Assembly (NCBI GenBank): GCA_022710245.1
Contig: JAKLHH010000640.1
Coordinates: 1 to 5,265 of the forward strand
Reading direction: 5' to 3'
Length of the DNA stretch: 5,265 nucleotides
From: Myxococcota bacterium
GTDB lineage: Bacteria > Myxococcota > Polyangia > GCA-2747355 > JAKLHH01
The stretch's first letter is position 1; the number at the start of each line of letters is the position of its first letter. Position numbers and translations under genes: made by a program. Positions 1 to 5,145 of this stretch are shown here, in pieces. Below the pieces are notes generated by a model that worked only from the letters and a program-made list of their open reading frames with translations, searched no databases and was not told the origin of the DNA.

Positions 1-22
1 TCTAGCGAACCTGTGACCTGAG

Positions 23-55
23 GAGCCGGATGCGGGAATCCTGCACGTCCGGATC
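23..55 (+). ncRNA. Group II intron domain V hairpin
   Basis: The segment opens with GAGCCG and closes with CGGATC, like the classic 34-nt domain V (GAGCCG...CGGTTC). The lower stem pairs 23-24 with 54-55 and 26-31 with 47-52. A two-base bulge A45-C46 follows, then an upper stem 32-36/40-44. The catalytic triad is AGC at 24-26. Differences from the yeast ai5-gamma type are a 33-nt length, GAAT rather than a GAAA tetraloop, and a G25-A53 opposition where G-U is usual. From memory such variants occur in other bacterial introns, so they do not prove loss of function. Confidence 0.87.
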
Positions 56-59
56 TGTC

Positions 60-93
60 GGGGGCCCCGGGGGGTTCTCCCCCGGGGCTACCC
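60..93 (+). ncRNA. Group II intron domain VI hairpin with bulged branch-point A90
   Basis: A perfect 10-bp stem (64-73 with 79-88) closes a 5-nt loop. It is extended by a G63-T89 wobble, then A90 is left unpaired, and 60-62 pair with 91-93. This is the domain VI layout, with a single bulged adenosine near the base that attacks the 5' splice site. The hairpin is also very GC-rich. Taken alone it could pass for a terminator, but no T-run follows and domain V lies directly upstream. Confidence 0.85.
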
Positions 94-96
94 TAC

Positions 97-240
97 GAGC
101 GTTCATCGCCGGGGCGATGCAGACGCTCCTGGCGCTCGCCGATGCTCCTGCGGGGCGCTGCCCGACCTTGACCACGCACGAGCGGACCCTCGATGCAGAA
201 GCTGTCGTGGTGGGCTGGCCGTGAAGATCCTCGCCCGGAG
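97..240. other. 3' flank of the intron, no gene recognised
   Basis: This is the sequence into which the intron presumably inserted. I recognise no protein in any of the six frames. The clearest structure is a near-perfect palindrome at 104-119 (CATCGCC, 2-nt spacer, GGCGATG), only 7 nt after the inferred intron end. It could be part of the insertion target or a terminator of the interrupted locus, but nothing decides this. Confidence 0.4.
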
Positions 241-339
241 GCCGACGAGGCCGACGAGGTCGACGAGGTCGACGAGGTCGACGAGGCTGACGAGGCTGAC
301 GAGGCCGACGAGGCCGACGAGGCCGACGAGGTCGACGAG
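241..339. repeat. Tandem array, 11 copies of a 9-bp unit G(C/T)(C/T)GACGAG
   Basis: Eleven contiguous 9-bp units fill 99 bp. The last six bases (GACGAG) are identical in every copy, and only the second and third bases vary: GCC in 5 units, GTC in 4 and GCT in 2. In the plus frame that runs into the sigma gene it reads (Ala/Val)-Asp-Glu, and in one minus frame Leu-Val-Gly/Ser/Asp. Because the unit is a multiple of three, every frame stays open, which inflates ORFs here. Three of the four kinds of difference between units would change Ala to Val, so there is no sign of selection on an encoded peptide. I read it as an intergenic microsatellite-like array. Confidence 0.9.
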
Positions 340-478
340 CGCACGGTCGGGGCGGGCGCAGCCGCCGGGGCGACCCGAAGAATGAGCACGCCAGCGCACT
401 CCGGCGGCGACGGCGCGCGGCGTTCTACGTCGCAGGGCGGATTTTTTCTCCGCGCTCCCAAGAAAGCCGGAAATGCGA
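340..478. other. Intergenic DNA upstream of the sigma operon, no gene
   Basis: No gene is seen here. An open plus frame runs through it in phase with the sigma gene (start codons at 193 and 382), but its residues do not resemble a sigma factor and ECF factors normally begin close to region 2. An AT-rich patch at 441-449 is flanked by a weak 5-bp inverted repeat (437-441 and 449-453), of unknown meaning. Confidence 0.5.
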
Positions 479-507
479 TTGTCGCAAGGCAGGCGCGCAC
501 CTATAGT
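479..507 (+). promoter_or_regulatory. sigma70-like promoter of the sigma/anti-sigma operon
   Basis: A -35 TTGTCG (479-484, 4 of 6 consensus bases) and a -10 TATAGT (502-507, 5 of 6) are separated by 17 bp, the optimal distance. Transcription would start at about 513-515, only 2-4 nt before the ATG at 517, so the mRNA would be almost leaderless. A small inverted repeat (TGCGA at 474-478, TCGCA at 482-486) overlaps the -35 and could be an operator. No convincing ECF-type self-recognition promoter was found, so autoregulation is not shown. Confidence 0.6.
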
Positions 508-516
508 ACGGGAGCC

Positions 517-1137
517 ATGGGTGATGACGTCCGTACGGTCATCGAGCGCGCGCGTGGTGGCGATCGGCAGGCCTTCGGGGCCCTCGTGCGAAGCCACCAG
601 CGACGCGTCTACTTGACCGCGCTGCGGATGACGGGGAGCCACGATGACGCGCGCGATATCGCCCAGGATGCCTTTGTCCGCGCCTATCACGGCCTGGCCA
701 GCTTCGACGGCCGCGCGGACTTCTTCACCTGGCTGTATCGCATCGTCATCAACGTCGCCCTCAATCACCTGCGCAAGGTGCGCCGCCAGCGGACGGTTCC
801 GCTCGAGGAGGTGACGCTGCCCGAGCCGCTGCAGCAGGAAGGTCGCGGGGACCCGCGCCGCGCCCTCGAGCTGAAGCGCATGGTGGCCGACATCGACGAG
901 GCGCTCGACGAGCTCTCGCCCGTGCTGCGGGCGACGGTGGTGCTGGTGATCCTGGAGGGCATGCCCTACCGGGACGCGGCAGAGGTCCTCGAGTGCTCCG
1001 AGGGGACGATCGCCTGGCGAGTCCACGAGGCGCGCCAGAAGCTGCGCGAGCGGCTGAGCAACTACGTGAGCCAGCGGGCCGAGAAGAAGGATGAACTGCC
1101 AGCAGACACGAGAGAAGCTGTCGACGCTCGTAGATAA
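517..1137 (+). CDS. ECF-type RNA polymerase sigma factor (sigma70 family)
   Basis: A 206-residue extracytoplasmic-function sigma factor, which would direct RNA polymerase to a dedicated promoter set. Region 2 covers about residues 20-92. It includes the core-binding helix with [15 protein letters not shown] (43-57), followed by [19 protein letters not shown], the -10 recognition segment. Region 4 covers about 127-182 and contains the helix-turn-helix [20 protein letters not shown], ending in [10 protein letters not shown]. Only regions 2 and 4 are present, as is typical of ECF factors. ATG 517 is preferred because it lies just upstream of the conserved part and directly after the promoter. 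A GGGAG sits at 510-514 but only 2 nt from the ATG. The 3' end overlaps the anti-sigma gene by 47 nt, implying co-transcription and coupling. The ECF group and its targets cannot be assigned. Confidence 0.93.
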   Translation: MGDDVRTVIERARGGDRQAFGALVRSHQRRVYLTALRMTGSHDDARDIAQDAFVRAYHGLASFDGRADFFTWLYRIVINVALNHLRKVRRQRTVPLEEVTLPEPLQQEGRGDPRRALELKRMVADIDEALDELSPVLRATVVLVILEGMPYRDAAEVLECSEGTIAWRVHEARQKLRERLSNYVSQRAEKKDELPADTREAVDARR

Positions 1138-2284
1138 CGAGCTGGGCGGCGATGAGCTTCAGGCGGTGCGCGGCCACCTGGCCGGGTGCGCCTCGTGTCG
1201 AGTTGAGCTCGATGAGCAGGGAGCTTTGGACATGCTGCTGAAGAGCCGATTCTCAGTCGAACCCCCGCAGACCACCCTCGACGCCATCTGGCCGTCGGTC
1301 TCCGAGCGGCTGGACGGGCCCGAGGGGCGCCCGTCGAACGGCGGCGGGAATGTGCCCGAGGAGGGCGAGCTGGTCTTCAAGTCCTCCGCCGCGATGCAGA
1401 TGCTGAACCTGCCCGAGCGCGAGCAGGTCTCCAGCGCCTCGCGCCCGGCGGCGGCCCCGCAGGGCGGGAGCTCGTGGGCGTGGCCGTTCTCGATCGTGGT
1501 CGCCGCCGCGATCATGACGGGCGGCTTCGTCTGGTACAAGAAGATGAACGCGCCGCCACCTGCGGCGCCGGCCGCGGCGCCGAGCGACCCCGGCTCGATC
1601 TCGAGCGGCGGGGCGACGGCGTCCACCGAGCCGAAGACCGAGCCGACCAAGCTCGCGTCGGCGCAGCCGCTCGAGGCTGGCGCCGAGCCGGGCGCCGCGG
1701 GCGGGGCCACGGCGGGCGGAGCTGGCGAGACGCCGCCGGCCGCGAAGGCGAGCGAGCCCGAGGCGAAGACCAAGGTCGCCGGCAAGGCCGCGAAGCGCGC
1801 CAAGGGCGCCAAGGCCGAGGCTGCTGGCGCGGCCCCCGACGAGAAGGCGGAGCGGCCGAAGGCCGAGCCGAAGGAGGCCAAGCCAGCGGCGAAGGCCAGC
1901 AAGAAGGGCGGCGACGATCTGGACAACCTGATCGACAGCGCCATCGGCCCCGCCGCAGCGACGCCGAAGAAGAAGGAGGCCGCGCCCGCCCCCGCGCCCG
2001 GCTCCGATCTCCCCGACCAGCTGAACCTGAATCAGATCAGCAGCGCGATGAACAAGGTGAAGCCCCGCGTGGCGGCCTGCTACGACCAGTACCAGATCGA
2101 GGGCACGGCGAACGTCGCCTTCACCATCAACCCCGACGGCACCGTCGGCGAGTGCTCGATCAAGGGCAAGTTCTTCGGCACCGACACTGGCACCTGCGTG
2201 GTGGGCGCGGTGAAGAAGGCGCGCTTCCCGAAGTTCAAGGGGAAGGCGATGAACATCTCGTCCTACCCGTTCGTGCTGCAGTAG
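1091..2284 (+). CDS. Membrane-anchored zinc-finger anti-sigma factor with AgmX/PglI-like C-terminal domain
   Basis: A 397-residue protein. Residues 3-36 form a zinc-binding anti-sigma domain (zf-HC2/ZAS type) with Cys3, His29, Cys33 and Cys36 in the H-x3-C-x2-C pattern. It should hold the upstream sigma factor inactive in the cytoplasm. One membrane helix lies at about 129-148. Residues 151-305 are a low-complexity Ala/Lys/Pro/Glu stretch, like the envelope-spanning linkers of TonB-type proteins. Residues about 310-397 resemble the C-terminal domain of myxobacterial AgmX/PglI proteins: [12 protein letters not shown], then [12 protein letters not shown], ending SYPFVLQ. Cys330 and Cys369 may form a disulfide, and Cys355 is extra. 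Topology is inferred as N-in, C-out, although the KK after the helix argues weakly against it. ATG 1091 follows AAGAAGG directly and keeps Cys3. The signal sensed is unknown. Confidence 0.88.
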   Translation: MNCQQTREKLSTLVDNELGGDELQAVRGHLAGCASCRVELDEQGALDMLLKSRFSVEPPQTTLDAIWPSVSERLDGPEGRPSNGGGNVPEEGELVFKSSAAMQMLNLPEREQVSSASRPAAAPQGGSSWAWPFSIVVAAAIMTGGFVWYKKMNAPPPAAPAAAPSDPGSISSGGATASTEPKTEPTKLASAQPLEAGAEPGAAGGATAGGAGETPPAAKASEPEAKTKVAGKAAKRAKGAKAEAAGAAPDEKAERPKAEPKEAKPAAKASKKGGDDLDNLIDSAIGPAAATPKKKEAAPAPAPGSDLPDQLNLNQISSAMNKVKPRVAACYDQYQIEGTANVAFTINPDGTVGECSIKGKFFGTDTGTCVVGAVKKARFPKFKGKAMNISSYPFVLQ

Positions 2285-2364
2285 CCTCGTCGCCTCGTCG
2301 CCTCGTCGCCTCGTCGCCTCGTCGCCTCGTCGCCTCGTCGCCTCGTCGCCTCGTCGCCTCGTCG
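2285..2364. repeat. Perfect tandem array, 10 copies of the 8-bp unit CCTCGTCG
   Basis: Ten identical 8-bp units begin on the base after the anti-sigma stop codon and end 14 bp before the sctI stop codon on the other strand. The last unit runs into a degenerate CCTTGCC. The complete absence of mismatches suggests recent expansion or active homogenisation. Changes in copy number would not alter either protein, because the array lies between two stop codons. The reverse complement of the unit, CGACGAGG, also occurs in the array at 241-339. No standard terminator is visible between these convergent genes. Confidence 0.95.
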
Positions 2365-2378
2365 CCTTGCCTTCACGC

Positions 2379-2756
2379 TCACAGCTGGGTGTTCATCGTC
2401 GTCTTCACCGCCGAGACCGCGCGGTCGAGGAGGTGGCTGACCACCTCCATGCCCTGGCTGAAGTCGTAGACCTTCGCCTGCAGCAGGAGGAGCTCGGCCG
2501 GGCTGAAGCTGCGGCCGCGGGCGGCGTCGCGGATCGCGCGATCGATCTCCGCGCGCTGGCCCTCGAGCTGCGTCACCAGCCGGCGGAGCGGCTCGGCGGC
2601 GCGAGGCGGGCTGGGCGTCGGAGCCGCGGCGGGCTCCGCGGCGGGCCCGGCCGCCTCGAGCTGGAACCCGCGGGCCGGCCGTGAGGGTGCGGGCTCGCTG
2701 ACGACCGGGGTCGGACGGGTGACGGTGGGGCTCGTGCTGCGGATCGCGACCGGCAT
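2379..2756 (-). CDS. sctI: Probable type III secretion inner rod protein (SctI/YscI/EscI-like)
   Basis: A 125-residue protein. Its C-terminal 40 residues resemble inner rod proteins of the YscI/EscI/MxiI group, which link the export apparatus to the needle: SPAELLLLQAKVYDFSQG (85-102) followed by an amphipathic helix ending KTTMNTQL. The N-terminal 55 residues are Pro/Ala-rich and probably disordered, and a helix at about 56-80 precedes the conserved tail. There is no signal peptide, as expected for an early T3SS substrate. The length fits the family (roughly 95-145 residues). ATG 2756 is supported by a strong AAGGAGG (2763-2769, minus strand) 6 nt upstream. It diverges from sctJ, unlike the usual order in which sctI precedes sctJ on the same strand. 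Inner rod proteins diverge strongly, so this rests on the C-terminal pattern plus context. A needle-like protein is the alternative. Confidence 0.72.
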   Translation of the reverse strand: MPVAIRSTSPTVTRPTPVVSEPAPSRPARGFQLEAAGPAAEPAAAPTPSPPRAAEPLRRLVTQLEGQRAEIDRAIRDAARGRSFSPAELLLLQAKVYDFSQGMEVVSHLLDRAVSAVKTTMNTQL

Positions 2757-2894
2757 GCGCTGCCTCCTTGAGTGTGTTCGGTTATCGGCGCCGGGACGGA
2801 GAAGTTGCGGGGTCTCTCCCGTCCACCACGCTCGGCGAATCGGCCCCCGGGGCGGTGCCCACCCCGCGCGCTCTCCCGCGACTCCTGAGGGGCG

Positions 2895-2913
2895 CTGTGG
2901 CGGTGGGCCACGG
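2895..2913. promoter_or_regulatory. Inverted repeat, possible operator upstream of sctJ
   Basis: GTGGC (2897-2901) and GCCAC (2907-2911) are separated by 5 bp, and the pairing extends outward by a wobble and a C-G. It lies just upstream of the putative -35 of sctJ, where a dimeric regulator could bind. In DNA this GC-rich, short inverted repeats are common by chance. Confidence 0.25.
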
Positions 2914-2918
2914 CGAGC

Positions 2919-2948
2919 TTGACCCTGCGCGGGCCCTCTTGCTATTCA
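2919..2948 (+). promoter_or_regulatory. Possible promoter of sctJ
   Basis: TTGACC (2919-2924) matches the sigma70 -35 at 5 of 6 bases. With an 18-bp spacer the best -10 is TATTCA (2943-2948), matching only 3 of 6. It is the most AT-rich point in the region, but the call is weak. Confidence 0.3.
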
Positions 2949-2973
2949 GGAGCCCCTCCTGCAGGGGGAGCTG

Positions 2974-3870
2974 ATGAGAGCTGCCGTCGCAGTGTTCGCC
3001 GCCGCCGTCATCCTCGCCGGGTGTGCGACGCGCGTGGTGAGTGACGTGGACGAGGGCGAGGCCAACCAGATCCTCGCCGCGCTCCAGCAGCGCGGCCTGG
3101 CCGGGAAGAAGGTGCGGACCAGCGAGGGCAACCGCGTCGCCTACGCGATCGACGTGGGGAGCGGCGACGCGACCGGCGCCTGGCAGGCGCTGCGCGAGGA
3201 GAACCTGCCGCGGCCGAGGGCGCCCGGGGTGAGCGAGATCTTCGGCAAGCCCGGGCTGGTGCCGACGGCGACGCAGGAGCGCGCGCTCTTTCACCACGCG
3301 GTGGCCGGCGAGCTGGCGCGTACGCTGCAGAGCGTGGAGGGCGTCCTCGAGGCGCGGGTGCACGTGGTGCTGCCTTCGCGGGACCTGCTCGCGCCACCCG
3401 ACGCCCCCGCCCCGCAGCCGCGCGCGTCGGTGCTGCTGCGGGTCGCCGGCAGCCCACCGATCACGCGCGAGGAGGTGCAGCGGCTCGTGGCGGGCTCGGT
3501 CGACGGGCTGCGCACCGACGCGGTGACCGTGGTCATCGCCGGCGGGCAGCAGCGGCAGGTCGCGGCGGGCGCGCCCGTCGTCGGGCTCGGGCCGTTCCAG
3601 GTGGCGCCGGGCTCGCGCGGGGTGCTCCGCGCGGTGCTGGTCGGCGGGCTCGCGCTGATCCTGCTCCTCTGCCTCGCGCTGCTGCTCGTCGTCCGCCGCT
3701 ACCGCACGCGGCTCGCTGCCCGCGCGCAGTCGTCCGCCGCCGAGCCCCGGGCCGCCGGGACGAGGCCGACGGATCTCGACGCCAGCCTCGGGCTGATGAG
3801 CCGCTCGCTCGGTCGCTCGGTGCGCGCTCCGGCGACCGGCGCCGAGGGCTCGCGCACGCCCCGCTCCTAG
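2974..3870 (+). CDS. sctJ: Type III secretion inner-membrane ring lipoprotein SctJ (YscJ/HrcJ/EscJ/PrgK family)
   Basis: SctJ forms the inner ring of the T3SS basal body in the inner membrane and is related to flagellar FliF. The 298-residue protein has a lipoprotein signal peptide with the lipobox L14-A15-G16-C17, giving a mature N-terminal lipidated Cys17. The first periplasmic ring domain spans about 20-80, with EGEANQILAALQQRGL (27-42). The second spans about 98-190 and carries the family hallmark GVLEARVHVVLPSRDLL. A transmembrane helix lies at about 218-240, followed by RRYRTR and a cytoplasmic tail to 298. It is longer than YscJ or PrgK (about 245-250 residues), mainly in the tail. ATG 2974 is right for the signal peptide. 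An AGGGGG (2963-2968) lies 5 nt upstream. No further T3SS gene follows on this strand in the window. Confidence 0.93.
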   Translation: MRAAVAVFAAAVILAGCATRVVSDVDEGEANQILAALQQRGLAGKKVRTSEGNRVAYAIDVGSGDATGAWQALREENLPRPRAPGVSEIFGKPGLVPTATQERALFHHAVAGELARTLQSVEGVLEARVHVVLPSRDLLAPPDAPAPQPRASVLLRVAGSPPITREEVQRLVAGSVDGLRTDAVTVVIAGGQQRQVAAGAPVVGLGPFQVAPGSRGVLRAVLVGGLALILLLCLALLLVVRRYRTRLAARAQSSAAEPRAAGTRPTDLDASLGLMSRSLGRSVRAPATGAEGSRTPRS

Positions 3871-3953
3871 ATCACCGAAGGCGCGCACTGGAGGTGGAGG
3901 GGCACTGACTCTGCGGCGAGCGTCCGCTTGGCTGAGGACCCTCACAGCGCTCC
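3871..3953. other. Gap between convergent sctJ and the C39 peptidase gene
   Basis: These 83 bp separate two stop codons. There is no strong hairpin followed by a T-run on either strand. A weak bulged stem around 3931-3948 (GCTGAGG against CCTCACAGC) is the only candidate, and its loop is too tight to be convincing. Confidence 0.4.
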
Positions 3954-4823
3954 TCAACGGGGCGCTGCCCTCCGATCCGTGCGCGCCTCGCAGTGCAGCC
4001 CGCGGCCGTGCCAGCGGCGCCGGAGCTCGGAGCGCGACAGCTCCCTCCTGCCGGTGAGCGGGTCCAGGACCTCGAGGCGCTGCCCCTGCCGCCGCGTGGC
4101 GAGCACCAGGTGCCCCTCCTCGCCCACCGCCGGGTGGTCGACGAGGAGCAGCGCGGGCAGCGGCGGCGAGCTCTCGGACGACGGGTCCTCCGCGAAGCGC
4201 CGGCAGTCGTACCCGAGCTCCCGCAGGCCAAAGACCACCTGCGCGATCGACGTGCCGAAGAGCACCGAGGACCCGAACCGCACCGCGAGCTGACGCTCGG
4301 TGGCCTGCACGCCGGAGAGCCGCAGGAGGTTCGCGGCGCTCGCCGCCGCGCAGGTCGCGTCGCTGCTCTGCAGGACGACGCCGTCGCTGGTCGCCAGGTG
4401 CCGGAGCCCCGGCGCGGCCAGTCGCGCATACTGCCAGTGCGCGACCTCGGCGGCCACCACCATCAGCAGGCTGGCCACGACCAGTCGACGGCGCGTGGGG
4501 TCTCCGAGCCTCCAGGCGAGCCCGCACACCAGGCTGAACAGGAAGCCGAAGCACCCGAGGATGGCTCCCCAGACGAGCGGCAGGAACGAGTACTCGACGA
4601 GCAGCGGGAGTCGCCACCAGAGGTCGCGCATGGTCTGCATCAGGAAGAGCCCGACCAGGCAGAGGAGAAGGATCGGCAGCAGCGCGTAGAGGTACCGCAC
4701 CCGCTGCCCGGCGTGGCGGAGCTCTCGCACGCCGGCGCGCTGCACGCGCCGCGCCTCGAGGAGCCCGAGCGCCACCGTCGCGACGAGCACCACGCCGTGG
4801 AAGGGGAGGGGGAGCCCGAACAT
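3954..4823 (-). CDS. Multi-pass membrane protein with C39-type cysteine peptidase domain
   Basis: A 289-residue protein with two parts. Residues 1-130 contain about four hydrophobic helices (roughly 7-23, 45-62, 80-104, 113-130). Residues about 145-280 form a C39-like peptidase domain. Gln152 is the likely oxyanion residue and Cys158 in SSDATCAAASAANLL the nucleophile; His238 in EEGHLVLATR and Asp254 in LEVLDPLTG complete the triad. Classical C39 domains sit at the N-terminus of ABC exporters and cut double-glycine leaders. Here there is no ABC domain, and the peptidase follows the membrane part, so the substrate is unknown. No double-glycine leader peptide was seen nearby. The upstream small ORF ends in the same frame 11 codons before this ATG, suggesting co-transcription. 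The ribosome binding site is weak. Confidence is high for the fold, low for any link to T3SS. Confidence 0.83.
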   Translation of the reverse strand: MFGLPLPFHGVVLVATVALGLLEARRVQRAGVRELRHAGQRVRYLYALLPILLLCLVGLFLMQTMRDLWWRLPLLVEYSFLPLVWGAILGCFGFLFSLVCGLAWRLGDPTRRRLVVASLLMVVAAEVAHWQYARLAAPGLRHLATSDGVVLQSSDATCAAASAANLLRLSGVQATERQLAVRFGSSVLFGTSIAQVVFGLRELGYDCRRFAEDPSSESSPPLPALLLVDHPAVGEEGHLVLATRRQGQRLEVLDPLTGRRELSRSELRRRWHGRGLHCEARTDRRAAPR

Positions 4824-4856
4824 CGGTTCAGCCTGCCGCCGCGCGGTGGACGGAGC

Positions 4857-5102
4857 TCACGGCACCACGCGGAAGCGCACTCGCTGACTGCGGAGCTTGC
4901 TCGGGTGGTGCTCGAGCCAGGCCTCGTACTCGCCCGGCTCGAGCTCGCGGAGCGTCCCGAACTGCACCGCGACGCGATCGCTCTCGCCGGGCTTCAGCGT
5001 GCGCTTGTCGGGCCGATGGCCGCCGCTGTGCTCGGCGCAGCGGTAGCGCCGATCGCCCCTGGGCACGCCGAGCCGGACCATGAAGAAGGCGGAGCCGGTC
5101 AA
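4857..5102 (-). CDS. Small beta-rich protein of unknown function, start uncertain
   Basis: I do not recognise this 81-residue product. The second half alternates charged and hydrophobic residues and has the look of an Ig-like or fibronectin-like beta sandwich: LKPGESDRVAVQFGTL (36-51), PGEYEAWLEHH (56-66), then QRVRFRVVP at the end. It has one cysteine (Cys22) and no signal peptide or membrane helix. The TTG at 5102 has no ribosome binding site. The in-frame ATG at 5081 (residue 8) has none either. The frame stays open upstream to a TAA at 5136-5138, and those extra residues (AIRIWYSLPL) look like a continuation of the same domain, so the true N-terminus may begin earlier or be broken by a frameshift. 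It lies between the sigma factor fragment and the C39 gene, probably in one transcript. Confidence 0.6.
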   Translation of the reverse strand: MTGSAFFMVRLGVPRGDRRYRCAEHSGGHRPDKRTLKPGESDRVAVQFGTLRELEPGEYEAWLEHHPSKLRSQRVRFRVVP

Positions 5103-5145
5103 TGGGAGAGAATACCAGATTCGAATCGCGCTCGTTTAGAGTGCA

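Larger units (their letters stand above)
1..96 (+). mobile_element. 3' end of a group II intron (domains V and VI), truncated by the window edge
   Basis: The sequence begins inside a group II intron, a self-splicing retroelement RNA. Two consecutive hairpins match the intron's 3' end: domain V at 23-55 and domain VI at 60-93, joined by a short linker. The bulged A90 is the expected branch point. The dinucleotide A95-C96 fits the AY intron end and puts the branch point 7 nt from it, as is usual. Any reverse transcriptase/maturase ORF (normally in domain IV) would lie left of the window. Positions 1-22 would then be the domain IV to V junction, with stop codons in all three plus frames. The short reading frame at 30-224, which starts MRESCTSG, is translated from domain V and is not a real gene. 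The intron class and activity cannot be judged from 96 nt. Confidence 0.85.
2757..2973. promoter_or_regulatory. Bidirectional regulatory region between sctI and sctJ
   Basis: This 217-bp space must hold the promoters of both divergent T3SS genes. Toward sctI I see only weak elements: GATAAC (2781-2786, minus) and GCAACTT (2802-2808, minus), the latter resembling the -35 of sigmaE-type ECF factors (GGAACTT). No matching -10 is clear. No canonical sigma54 site (GG-N10-GC with the usual flanks) was found at the sctJ end. No small gene is apparent. Confidence 0.5.

Noticed and set aside
64..88. Strong hairpin as a rho-independent terminator
   Set aside because: No T-run follows, and the bulged A90 and upstream domain V explain it better as intron domain VI.
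30..224. 64-residue plus-strand ORF starting MRESCTSG
   Set aside because: Its first residues are a translation of intron domain V and the rest runs through domain VI and the 3' flank; there is no ribosome binding site.
193..516. N-terminal extension of the sigma factor with an (Ala/Val)-Asp-Glu repeat
   Set aside because: The extension comes from the 9-bp array, and most differences between units would change Ala to Val. The conserved sigma part begins at about 517, where promoter and ATG fit, and the promoter lies inside the extension.
103..1026. 307-residue minus-strand ORF with a Leu-Val-Gly repeat
   Set aside because: Antisense shadow of the sigma gene kept open by high GC content and the 9-bp array; no recognisable domain.
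1159..1944. 261-residue minus-strand ORF
   Set aside because: Antisense to the low-complexity linker of the anti-sigma gene; Ala/Gly/Ser-rich shadow.
2285..2364. CRISPR array or replication iterons
   Set aside because: Units are contiguous 8-mers with no spacers, so not CRISPR; there is no replication gene or DnaA-box cluster, so iterons are unsupported.
1474..2469. 331-residue plus-strand ORF crossing the 8-bp array
   Set aside because: Arg-rich out-of-frame shadow of the anti-sigma gene, carried on through the array; no domain and no start signal.
2846..2868. GC-rich inverted repeat near GGTGCCCACC
   Set aside because: Pairing needs a two-base bulge and leaves almost no loop; expected by chance in sequence this GC-rich.
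2929..2945. Possible sigma54 promoter around the TTGCTA upstream of sctJ
   Set aside because: The GG-N10-GC spacing is not met; the nearest GG lies 8 bp from the GC.
2782..4617. 611-residue minus-strand ORF
   Set aside because: Runs antisense through all of sctJ and out of frame through the C39 gene; composition is Arg/Ala/Pro-rich, typical of a GC-rich shadow.
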